From Gracilimonas sp034520725 (lineage in GTDB: Bacteria > Bacteroidota > Rhodothermia > Balneolales > Balneolaceae): a stretch of DNA of 64,000 nucleotides. The notes below the pieces were generated by a model, which did no database searches, was not told the origin of the DNA, and worked only from the letters and a program-made list of their open reading frames with translations. Location: NCBI GenBank assembly GCA_034520725.1, contig JAXHNH010000014.1, forward strand, positions 1-64,000. The letters run 5' to 3'. The translations under genes were made by a program, and so were the position numbers. Each line of letters begins with the position of its first letter. Positions within the stretch are counted from its first letter, which is position 1. This document shows positions 10,705 through 19,671 of this stretch, piece by piece.

Positions 10705-13700
10705 TCACTCCCTCCTCCCCCCAACCCCATACAACTCATACACCATCGCATCAATCTCGGCATCGGTTTGAGCGATTTGAGTTTTTAGCTCCTCGGCTTC
10801 GGATTTTTTGTTGGGTGAAGTAGTCGAGCCATTCGGCTTCTTTGTCGAGGGGGAGTTCTACTTTTTTCTTTCAGCTCTTTCAGAAATTGCTTGCCGGTGA
10901 GCTCGTGCCATTTCTCTCGCTAGTTTTCTACTCAATTCTTCAATGTCGAACTTGGAAAGTGATCAGACTCGAAAATTGTACAGTGTGTTCATACAGTTCA
11001 GTATGCAACTTCTGCATAGTATCTGGAACTGAAATCGTAATTCTGACAGAGCTTTCTTCATTCTAATTGACGGAACCGGAAATTCTCCGTGTATTTACAT
11101 TGATTTTCGGATAGGCTGCTCTACTGTAAATCTATATTTTCAAGTTTGCTAAAAGTCGCGCATACAGCTTACTAAAACAATTAGCGGAAGAAATACTTTT
11201 GGATTAACATTATTCTCTTTTCGGAAGAAGATTAAAGATGTGACTCATTATTAATTATTTCATCCTCTCAGCTATCAACCCATCGAATTTTTTTCGTCAG
11301 AAAGTATTCTATTTAATAGCATCCTCTCGCCCTTCAAATAATTCTTTACTCCTTGCAGCAGCCAGTTCCATATTTAATAAATCCACTCGTTCCTTTCATC
11401 ATATAGCGTTGAACGTTTCGCGCTTTTGAGCAATGGTAAATAAGAATCATCAATTTTAGAATCTGAATGATAAATTCCATCATTCATCATCTCTCTGGTC
11501 CGCTCTGGAACAGTTCCTTTCCCTTTTCGTAAGGTTGCATCCCTTCTTTAAAAATTGAAGAAATCCTTCAGCGTCTCTCCATTTAATTCGGAGAAGCTGG
11601 ATGAAACCGTACTTCACTTTCCTCGTCTTCCCTATTGAAGGCCTGTCTCTTCATCAAAGTGCCATTCCATTTGAACGAACTGAAAGCAGCCTCTCTTAAT
11701 CCGATTTACATACTTGGGTCTATGCTTTTCACTTTGTGTTTTCTTTTGGAAAAACTTCAGCATCTATCTCTTTCCCAATTAGGATACAGGTATGGTAGCA
11801 GTAGCAATCTTCAAAAACTTTCAAAGAGATTAACTACTTCCTCCAGCCTGATTTTGCTTGAAAAACTAATTTCCTGAGTTTTGAATCATATTTAGTGGAC
11901 GGCCAAAATTTGCGAATAATGATTCCAGTAATCGCGCTCATCTTTAATTAAGTCAAGAGCTTTCTCAGTAAAAATTCCATATGTATTTATCTGGTATTCA
12001 GCAGTCTCAAATGTATCATAGATAAAATCCTTTGTACCTTGATCTAAAGAATGTGACTGAACATAAGGCGGATTCCCTTATCACCACATCAAAAGCTCGC
12101 GGTGTATTACCGGGCGAAAAGCTTCTTCTTCGGCCAAACACCATGTCATTAATCACTTCCGAGTAGTGACTTCCCCCACCTGAGACAAAGGGGTTGCAAC
12201 CCCTTGTCTCGGTCTTTGTCTTGGGTTTCATTGTCTTTTTCTTGAGCATCTTTTGAGGATTTTTCGTCCTCCGGCTCGTAGTCTGATTCTAATTTTCCTT
12301 CCCACGATGAATCCATCAAATCTAACTCGTCTCCATCAAGCGGCGGCAGATCGTGCTTTCTCCGGTTATGGAAAATGTATTGCTGAACGTTGGCCAGTCG
12401 GTGCCCGGTCGGTAATGGGATTTCGGTTAACGGATTTTCTGCGCCCATAACCGGAATTGAAGGTCTTCTTTAGGAATCCCCGACGCCTCTTTCAGCTTCT
12501 GCGATCGCTAACGGCCTTCTAATTTGCGCACAATGTTCAGGCGAATCATCCGGTTCGCACACCAGCAACACGCGTACGCGATCTTCACAAATGTTGGTAG
12601 CCATTCACGTAGTTCATCTTCCTCCGCAATCCGGGCAATTTCACGGGTGATTAAATGCTTCCTGTTCATCGTTCATCAAGAACGGCGTCTTCTTCACTCC
12701 GAATTGCTTCATGCGCCGGGAGGTTCTTGCGTTATGCGTCACCCATGTCACATGGAAAGCCTGCTTTCTTTTTGAATAATACGGTTGGAAATTCAGTCTC
12801 CCAGTCAAAGGCCTTGGTCGCCGGCCACCTCGGGATCGTCGATCAGCGAGTTGCCGCATTTGATGTTGTGGTTCAGCGAGGTGAGTTTTCGTCCTTTTTG
12901 GGCGGTGCGCAGCCACAGGCTCAGCTTGGCAATCTCCACCGACTCCTCGTTTATATCCACCCCGAAAAGGTTATGCTCCAGAATCTGGTTTTCAATATCC
13001 GACAGCACCAGCGATTCCCCATGGTATTTGGCCTGTAACTCATCAATGTATTTGTGTTCCGCGATCAGGAATTCCAGCGCCTGATTCAGAAAAGCCCCGC
13101 TACCACAGGCCGGATCGCAAATGGTCAGGCTCAACAGCCACTCCCGGTATGTTTTCAAGATCAGTTGATCCCTTCTTGGGTCTCTTCCTCTGATTCGAAT
13201 GAATCGCTCATCGACGATATCCAGCTCGGCTTTCTTCTTCCTCGCAGAGCTTCCCGACCGTGTGCTCAACAATATACTTGGTGATGTATTTGGGCGTATA
13301 AAAAACGCCGTCTTTTTTGCGGCGGGTTTTGCGAGGTATTCGACTTCCTCGCCCTTCAGCTCGGCGTTGATCTCCTCGATCTCGTTCAGCGAATGTTCAA
13401 AAATATGCCCGAGGATGTTTGACGTCCACTTCGCTATTCAAAATCGTAACTCTGCCGAGCTGCTTGGCGTGTTTGTAGAGCAGATCATCGTCAATGGTGA
13501 GATTGTCCAGCACTTCGTCTTCGGCAAACAGTCCGCCGTTGTAAGCAAAGATCTCGTGGTGTTCGCCTTTGTGCCCTTCGTTCATGTAGCGGAAGTATTT
13601 TTTGAAGCGGTCGTACAGCGGAACGTAGGCGTCGTATTTATCCCGCAGGTCCATCCACTGCTCTGACGATCTCGCGGATGGAATTGGGCGGAAGCAGCAG

Positions 13701-14431
13701 GCGGTCTTCGGCAAAAGAATGAACAGGAAACGGTCCAGCAGTTTCTGCGTTTTCTTGAACAGCAGCAGCGGGTCGTGCTCGGGATTGTGCTTTTTGATGC
13801 TTTCGAAAATATCGTGCTTGAAGGCGGAATAATCCTTGTACAGCTTTTTGGTGACGTTCTCCTCTTCGGTCAGCGAGGCGTCTTTGATCTTCTTCGGCAG
13901 TCCCTTGGCAAAATTGGGAAAGCCGAGACACAGCCACAGCACCTTGAATTCTTTTTTGGTGAGCTGAAAGAGATTGAACTCGATGAAGTCCACCGCATTA
14001 TCAATATAAAACCGCAGCTTCTCGAAGTTGGAGATAATGACGTAGAGGGCATCCGGCTGCTTGTTCTTATACCCAAACGCTTGCGATTCCACTTTGGAAA
14101 GATCGGTGGTTTCGGTGCCTTTCAGCTCAATCACCCCGCGGATTTTCTCACCGTCTAATAAAGCTCCATCTGCCTTTTTGGAATCGTTTAGATTTTTTTG
14201 CTCCACCACCAGGTTATAATTCGGAGCGGGACTTTTGGTATATCCCAGCACCTTCACGAACAAGTCATCCAAAAATCCTTCCTGATAGGATTCCTCTTTT
14301 GCCTTGCGGATGTTTTTCTGTACTTCGCTATTATGAAAGTGTGCGATAAAAGCTTCCCAGGCTTCATCAACCTGTTTTTCATCAATCCCCGATAAATATT
14401 TATTCAGTACCGAATGCTGAAAAAGCGCCAT
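10705..14431 (-). CDS. Type IIG (Eco57I-like) restriction enzyme / adenine methyltransferase, frameshifted
   Basis: Single-chain restriction-modification enzyme that would cleave DNA and methylate adenine. From the N-terminus: a nuclease-like region with DGAL then GVIELKG, a PD-(D/E)xK pattern; FYTPKYITKYIVEHTVG (about 13285); the SAM-binding motif DPACGSGAFL (about 13100); GVDINEESVEIAKLSLWLRT; CGNSLID; an inserted REP-transposase-like domain (separate entry); then FDVVIGNPPYVQSHSLDQG (about 12060), the NPPY catalytic motif, readable after removing one A. The C-terminal target-recognition part reads ERNEWIKYGIWLAAARS and LLNRILSD near 11330, and the end is QTDAEIDAMVYELYG at 10705. About 1240 residues, consistent with type IIG enzymes. 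At least ten frame changes occur, so activity cannot be judged. Confidence 0.8.
12350..12775 (-). other. REP-transposase-like (HUH/Y1) domain embedded in the type IIG enzyme
   Basis: Between CGNSLID and NPPY the reconstructed protein reads FHVTWVTHNARTSRRMKQFG, HLITREIARIAEEDELR, NICEDRVRVLLVCEPDD, RSQKLKEASGIPKEDLQF and ANVQQYIFHNRRKHDLPPL. This follows the order of REP-associated Y1 transposases: an early strand, then a U-H-U-H core before a hydrophobic strand, then a helix, then a Y-I-xxNRRKH tail. The expected two histidines appear as arginines (DRVRV, about 12568-12595), and a YI pair is near the tail. The fold assignment is by pattern only. Confidence 0.55.
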
Positions 14432-14482
14432 ATTTGAAAACCAATTTCTGTTTTATTTGTATTAACTGTTTGTACGAAAGAA

Positions 14483-14552
14483 CCTGCGAGCATCCATAGA
14501 TCCTTGCAGCGTTCGCCCGTAACGCTTGCAGGACCTACGGACGCTGTCGAGG
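14483..14552. repeat. Imperfect inverted repeat, REP family A copy 1
   Basis: Left arm CCTGCGAGCATCCATAGATC and right arm containing GCAGGACCTACGGACGCT fold back on each other around GTTCGCCCGTAAC. The same core (GCAGGACCT..CGGACGCT) occurs at 22704-22803. It lies between the island and the TldE operon; no gene is seen from 14432 to 14820. Confidence 0.6.
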
Positions 14553-14600
14553 TTACTCCCAATTATTTTTGATTCGAACTCCATCTGACCGATTGCGGGC

Positions 14601-14620
14601 CTGATGGATGGCTAAGGCTT
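14601..14620 (+). repeat. Right copy of the 20-bp direct repeat
   Basis: Identical to 6486-6505, same orientation. Followed by repeat-like AACCGATGGACCGA motifs (about 14697), also found after the left copy. Together they bracket the KAP and restriction genes at a distance of about 8.1 kb. Confidence 0.7.
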
Positions 14621-14828
14621 GTAATTACACAAATTCGTCCCATCGTTAATTCGGTCTATCGGTCTTTTGCAAATCTTTATGAACCAGAAATGCGATTAAC
14701 CGATGGACCGAAAGACCGAATTGCGATTTAATTAACAATCAATCAAACGGTCAGACGGGCTTGGAGCCTTAGTTTAAATCAATTTATTAACAACCGATTA
14801 TAGGGAAAGTGGGAGTAAAACAAAAAAA

Positions 14829-14852
14829 GCCACCTGTAGCTTTACAGGTGGC
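14829..14852 (-). terminator. Intrinsic terminator of the TldD/TldE operon
   Basis: GCCACCTGTA stem with a short loop and complementary arm; on the minus strand it is followed by a run of seven T. It lies 27 bases after the TldE-like stop. Confidence 0.85.
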
Positions 14853-14878
14853 TTTGGTATTTGATTTTATTTCAGATC

Positions 14879-16201
14879 TTAGACCGCATCCGACAAACTG
14901 CTGAAGGTGAAGTCGCGGATCTTCATCGGCGGGATCATATTACCGCTGCAACGAACCGGCTTGCCTAGTTCTTCAATGTTATTCAGCATGATCACCGGGC
15001 TTTCATTGAACCGGAAGTTCTTAACGGCATGTTTGATCTTGCCATCTTCAATATAGAAGGTTCCGTCTCGGGTTAAATCCGGTAAGCAGCAGCGATTGAG
15101 GATCTACCATCCGGATGTACCAGGTTCTGGTAACCAAGAATTCCCTGTTCCGTGGAGGCCACCAACTCAGCTGTAGATTTGTTTCCTCCTTCCATAATTG
15201 CATTTACAGGACCGGGAAGTGGTTCAACACCTTTTTCCTTAGCCCAAAATCTTGAATAGGACAGATTTCTAACCTCTCCATTTTCAACCCACAGTAGTTT
15301 TTTCCACCGGCTGACCTGAACCTGTAAATGGGGCAGTAGGTACGGTTGGATGAAATGGATCGGTAGTAAACCGTTACACGCTCATCGAACATCTTCTCGC
15401 CTACCCGTGTGCCTCCGCCCTGCTTGGAAAGGAAGCTACGTCCCTCATCAGCTTGCCGGGCATCCATTCTGAAAACATATTTCCAAGGAGGCCTACAGAA
15501 GCATCCGGCTCAAGAATGACGGTATATTTCCCGGGTTCAAGAGCTACCGCTTCTGCGGAGGTTTTTGATTTTTGAATGGCTATATCAGATGCAGTAGCTG
15601 TGTCGAGCAGATTCAACGTCGTTATAATCACGGGAAACCCATCCGGAACCTCTGCCATCACGGGTTCTCACCGTTACTGAAAATTCCACTTCCGTATCCT
15701 GATTGTAGGCAAACAAGCCATTGCTATTCATGATCGCACTGAAGCCTGCTTCGTCTTCCAGAAAACCCGCTGACACCAAGCCATTATCTATACTTGGTTT
15801 GATGCTGTTCTCTGCGGCCCGGGCCCTGGTAATCCGGAGTTATGTTTCCTGTAGAATCAAAATAGGTCTTTGACTCTTTGTATCCTGGGGTCCGAGCGGC
15901 TCCATATACTCAGGATTTTCAGGGGCAAGTTGTGCAAGTTCTTCTGAACGACGAATAACTTTTTCCAGCGATTCATCATCAAATTCATTGATGGATGCTG
16001 TTCCTGTCTTCTTCCCAAAAGCGGATTCTACTGATAAGGAAGTATTTTGCTCTTCCCCGCTGGTGGTTACGGTATTTCGCGCATAACGAATGTTACCCTG
16101 CCTATACTGCCCTGCAGGTTCACTTCACAATGATCAGCCTTTGAAAGGTTGATCACCTTTTGCATAATGTCACGTGCTTCGTCTCGTGTTAAAATGGCCA
16201 T
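14879..16201 (-). CDS. TldE/PmbA-like metalloprotease subunit, frameshifted
   Basis: Starts ATG at 16201 with MAILTRDEARDIMQKVINL and has no signal peptide. Recognisable pieces are NTSLSVESAFGKKTG, SGWVSRDYNDVE, GKYTVILEPDASVGLLGNM and a C-terminus reading CSGNMIPPMKIRDFTFSSL. These are the typical beta-rich PmbA fold with GN near the end and no HExxxH. About 440 residues, the family norm. Four or more frame changes. Family knowledge: TldD carries the zinc and TldE is the non-catalytic partner that degrades unfolded peptides or matures modified peptides. It is the last of three genes on this strand. Confidence 0.8.
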
Positions 16202-16238
16202 AATGATTCAGTTCTTATCGTTTATTTTTTTATTTCCT

Positions 16239-17863
16239 TTAGATTCGTCGGGCGGTATTGATCACATTGATACCGTCAAAACGCGTGGTGGAGCTTCCAT
16301 GGGAAACTGCACTTGACTGGCCTGGCTGGCCTTTTCCGTCGAAGAAAGAACCACCTAGACGGTAATCACTTTCATCACAAATAGCGGAGCAAGAATTCCA
16401 GAACTCCTGCGTATTTGACTGGTACGCCACATCACGAAGCATTCCTGTTATTTCTCCGTTTTTGATCTCGTAGAACAGCTGTCCGCCAAACTGGAAGTTG
16501 TAACGCTGCTGGTCGATGGAGTACGAACCATCTCCAACTACATAAATACCGTTCTCTACATCTTTGATCATTTCATCAACAGATAACTGATCTTTGCCCG
16601 GGGCTAATGATACGTTAGGCATACGCTGAAATTGAACGCTGTTCCAGCTGTCAGCATAGCAGCAACCATGCGATTCGTCTTCGTTAATGATATGAGCCTG
16701 ATCCCGAATGGCCTGATAATTCACCAGAATACCATCTTTCACGAGATCCCATTTTTTGGTCTTCACTCCTTCGTCATCATAGCCGACGTGGCCCAATGAA
16801 CCAACCTGTGTTTTATCAGCGAAGAGATTTACAGAGTCATTACCATACTCAAAATCACCGGACTCCCATTTATCAAGCGTGGCAAAACTAGTACCGGCGT
16901 AATTGGCTTCGTAGCCTAAAACACGATCCAATTCCAGCGGGTGGCCTACATTTTCGTGAATGGTCAACCAGAGGTGAGACGGATCAAGAACCAGGTCATA
17001 CTGTCCGGGCTCTACAGATTTAGCCGAAAGCTTTTCCGTTCCGGCTTTCGCCAACTGAGCGGCATCCTCGATCATATCATATGAATGCCCGTAGCGGGTT
17101 ACCACTCCTGTCGCTTTCTCAGATTCATTACCATCTAAATATTCATAACCCATACCCATTGGCGAGCTCAGGCTTTGAATGGATTCGAACGTTCCTGAAT
17201 CGCGATCCACTAAGCTAACATTGAAGGTTGGCCAGATCCGGTGCACATCCTGATCGATGTAAGAACCTTCGGTAGAGGCAAAGTATTTTTGCTCATTCAC
17301 AAGGAACATGTTACTGCCTACAAACGAAGCACCATTCTGCATCGCTGCATTATTCACTTCAAGCAGGTAATCTACTTTCTCTGAGATCGGCACTTCAAAG
17401 GCATTTTTCTTGATCGGAGTCTTCCATGAAACTTCCCGTGAGAATCTACCGGAGCTAATTGTACCGGATCAGACTGTATGGAAGTGTTGGCCTTGGCGAT
17501 CATTACCGCCTGTCTTGCAGCCTCGGCAATTCCTTCTTTGGTCACATTGTTGGTAGCGGCGAATCCCCAGGTGCCATTTGCGATCACTCGAACACCAACA
17601 CCGAAAGATTCGGTATTAACTGCGTTTTGGACCTGCTGTTCACGCGTAATGATAAACTGATTCAGGTATCTGCCGATCCTGATGTCCGCATAACTTGCAC
17701 CGGCCATTTTAGCGGCATTTAGTGCAGTATCTGCTAATTCTTTTTTATCTGAGACCGACATTCCGGTTAAGGAAGAAAATGCTTCCACCCTGGTTCCTAT
17801 GAGTGGAATTATCATTCCGCCCATCCCTATTCCTGCGATTTTTAAAAAGTCTTTTCTCTTCAA
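16239..17863 (-). CDS. TldD-family metalloprotease, exported paralogue 2, one frameshift
   Basis: Starts MKRKDFLKIAGIGMGGMIIP, a Tat-like leader with KRKDFLK in place of the RR pair. The body contains ADIRIGRYLNQFI and the zinc motif HENVGHPLELDR (HExxxH), and ends INVINTARRI. The frame breaks at 17435, where the plus strand has CCC; one added C restores DSHGEVSWKTPIKKNAFEVP, matching the paralogue upstream. About 540 residues. It is highly similar to the gene at 17897-19465, so this is a tandem duplication. The leader implies it works outside the cytoplasm, unlike classical TldD. Confidence 0.85.
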
Positions 17864-17896
17864 GGAATAACTCCGTTTTGGTTTAGTATTTTTGTT

Positions 17897-19465
17897 CTAA
17901 ATTCTTCGGCCGGTGTTGATCACATTCACGCCTGCAAATCTGGTGGTCGGGCAACCGTGACTTACGGCACTTACCTGAGAGGGCTGGCCTTTGCCATCAA
18001 AGAAGGTTCCTCCGAGTTCGTATGTTGAAGGACCACCCAGTTCAGCACAGGTATTCCAGAACTCCTGTGTATTTGATTGATAGGCAACATCACGCAGCAT
18101 CTGAGTGATCTCTCCATTCTTAATTTCATAATAAAGCTGACCGCCAAACTGGAAATTATAGCGCTGTTGGTCAATGGAATAAGATCCCCGGCCTTTTATA
18201 TAAATTCCATCTTCGGTGTTGGAAATGATATCCTGAACCGACTTATCCTCACTGCCCGGCCTTAATGATACATTCGGCATTCGCTGAAAAGGAACCGAAG
18301 ACCAGCTGTCGGCATAGCAGCAACCATGTGATTCATTTTGATCGATAATATGAACCTGATCCCGAGTAGCCTGATAGTTCACAAGGATACCATCTTTCAC
18401 CAGATCCCATTCTTTGGTTTTCACACCGTCATCATCATACCCAACCGTGGCAAGGGCATCTTTTTGATTTTTGTCGGCAAAGAAATTCACGATCTCGTTT
18501 CCATACTCAAAATCACCGGAGCGCCACTTATCGAGGGTAGCGAAACTCGTTCCTGCGTAGTTGGCTTCGTAGCCAAGAACCCGATCTAATTCCAGTGGGT
18601 GACCTACTGATTCGTGGATGGTCAAAAACAGATGGGAGGGATCCAGAACCAGATCATATTTACCGGGCTCCACACTTTTGGCGGTATGTTTTTCCTGAGC
18701 TTGTTCAGCCGCTTCACGAGCTTCTTCCACTAAGCCGAAATTTTTTACGTATTCAAATCCCATTCCAATGGGTTGAGCCAGGGAGTTTCGGGTTTCGAAT
18801 CCGCCCGCATCCCGGTTAATACTTGTTACCGTGAAAGTAGGCCAGCACCGAAATACGTTCTGATCTGCAAAGGTGCCTTCTGTGGAAGCGAAGTACTTTT
18901 GCTCATTCACAAAAAATAGATTGGAGGAACAAAAATCAGCGCCGGCTTTTTCGGCCTCGGCGTTAATATTCATGAGCAGATCGACCTTTTCTTCCATTGA
19001 TATTTCGAAGGGATTGGTCTCAATAGGTGTTTCCCAGCTTACATCACCATAGCCGGGTACCGGAGCAAGTTCTACCGGTTCGGTTTGCAACCGGCCATTA
19101 GCCTTTGCAATGAGTACCGCCTGATTGGCCACCCGCCTGATCTCACTTTCAGTCACCTGATTAGAGGAAGCAAATCCCCAAGTGCCGTTGGCTATCACCC
19201 GGATTCCGAAACCAAATGATTCGGTGTTGGTAATGCCTGAAATATTCTGTTCGCGGCTATTAATAAATTGATTCAGATACCGCCCAATACGAATATCAGC
19301 ATAGGAAGCTCCGGCATTTTTAGCTGCTGTTAAAGCCATTTCAGCCAGTCGTTTTTTCTCCGAATCAAGTAAACCGGCAGCCAGTGTGTTACTATTTATA
19401 AATGGAAGAAAGGTAACACCCGCCGTTCCGATACCCGCTATCTTTAAAAAGTCTTTCCGCTTCAT
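17897..19465 (-). CDS. TldD-family metalloprotease, exported paralogue 1
   Basis: Intact 522-residue protein. N-terminus MKRKDFLKIAGIGTAGVTFL then a small-residue cleavage region (TLAAG), a Tat-like signal. The N-domain contains GASYADIRIGRYLNQFI, zinc motif HESVGHPLELDR at about residues 285-296, then GYDDDGVKTKEWDLVKDG and NESHGCCYADSW. It ends FAGVNVINTGRRI. First gene of the three-gene TldD/TldE cluster, 33 bases ahead of its paralogue. The conserved HExxxH supports a working metallopeptidase; the substrate is unknown. Confidence 0.9.
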   Translation of the reverse strand: MKRKDFLKIAGIGTAGVTFLPFINSNTLAAGLLDSEKKRLAEMALTAAKNAGASYADIRIGRYLNQFINSREQNISGITNTESFGFGIRVIANGTWGFASSNQVTESEIRRVANQAVLIAKANGRLQTEPVELAPVPGYGDVSWETPIETNPFEISMEEKVDLLMNINAEAEKAGADFCSSNLFFVNEQKYFASTEGTFADQNVFRCWPTFTVTSINRDAGGFETRNSLAQPIGMGFEYVKNFGLVEEAREAAEQAQEKHTAKSVEPGKYDLVLDPSHLFLTIHESVGHPLELDRVLGYEANYAGTSFATLDKWRSGDFEYGNEIVNFFADKNQKDALATVGYDDDGVKTKEWDLVKDGILVNYQATRDQVHIIDQNESHGCCYADSWSSVPFQRMPNVSLRPGSEDKSVQDIISNTEDGIYIKGRGSYSIDQQRYNFQFGGQLYYEIKNGEITQMLRDVAYQSNTQEFWNTCAELGGPSTYELGGTFFDGKGQPSQVSAVSHGCPTTRFAGVNVINTGRRI

Positions 19466-19671
19466 GTAAGAAATTTTTTATTTCTTAATGAATCACTAAT
19501 TAGCCTAAAAAGCCAATTGGATTTGGGTAAAAGTATATAAAGGAAAGACAGAGCGAATTTAAACGGCAACCATTACTAAGATCAGGACGAAGACCCATAA
19601 TCCTTAAGATGGTGAATAGTCCTTTATCAAGTCAGTATTTAAAATTTCTCATATAACATTACCAAATAATG

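Noticed and set aside
11635..11877. Plus-strand open frame inside the restriction gene
   Set aside because: The minus strand here carries pieces of the type IIG target-recognition region, so the plus frame is a shadow.
6486..14620. The island as a prophage or integrative element
   Set aside because: No integrase, portal, capsid or conjugation gene is seen, only the two large genes and repeats.
1..16200. Reading the left 16 kb as a graveyard of pseudogenes
   Set aside because: Indels hit conserved, probably needed genes equally and often at homopolymers, and single-base repair restores long conserved reads. Errors are a simpler cause.
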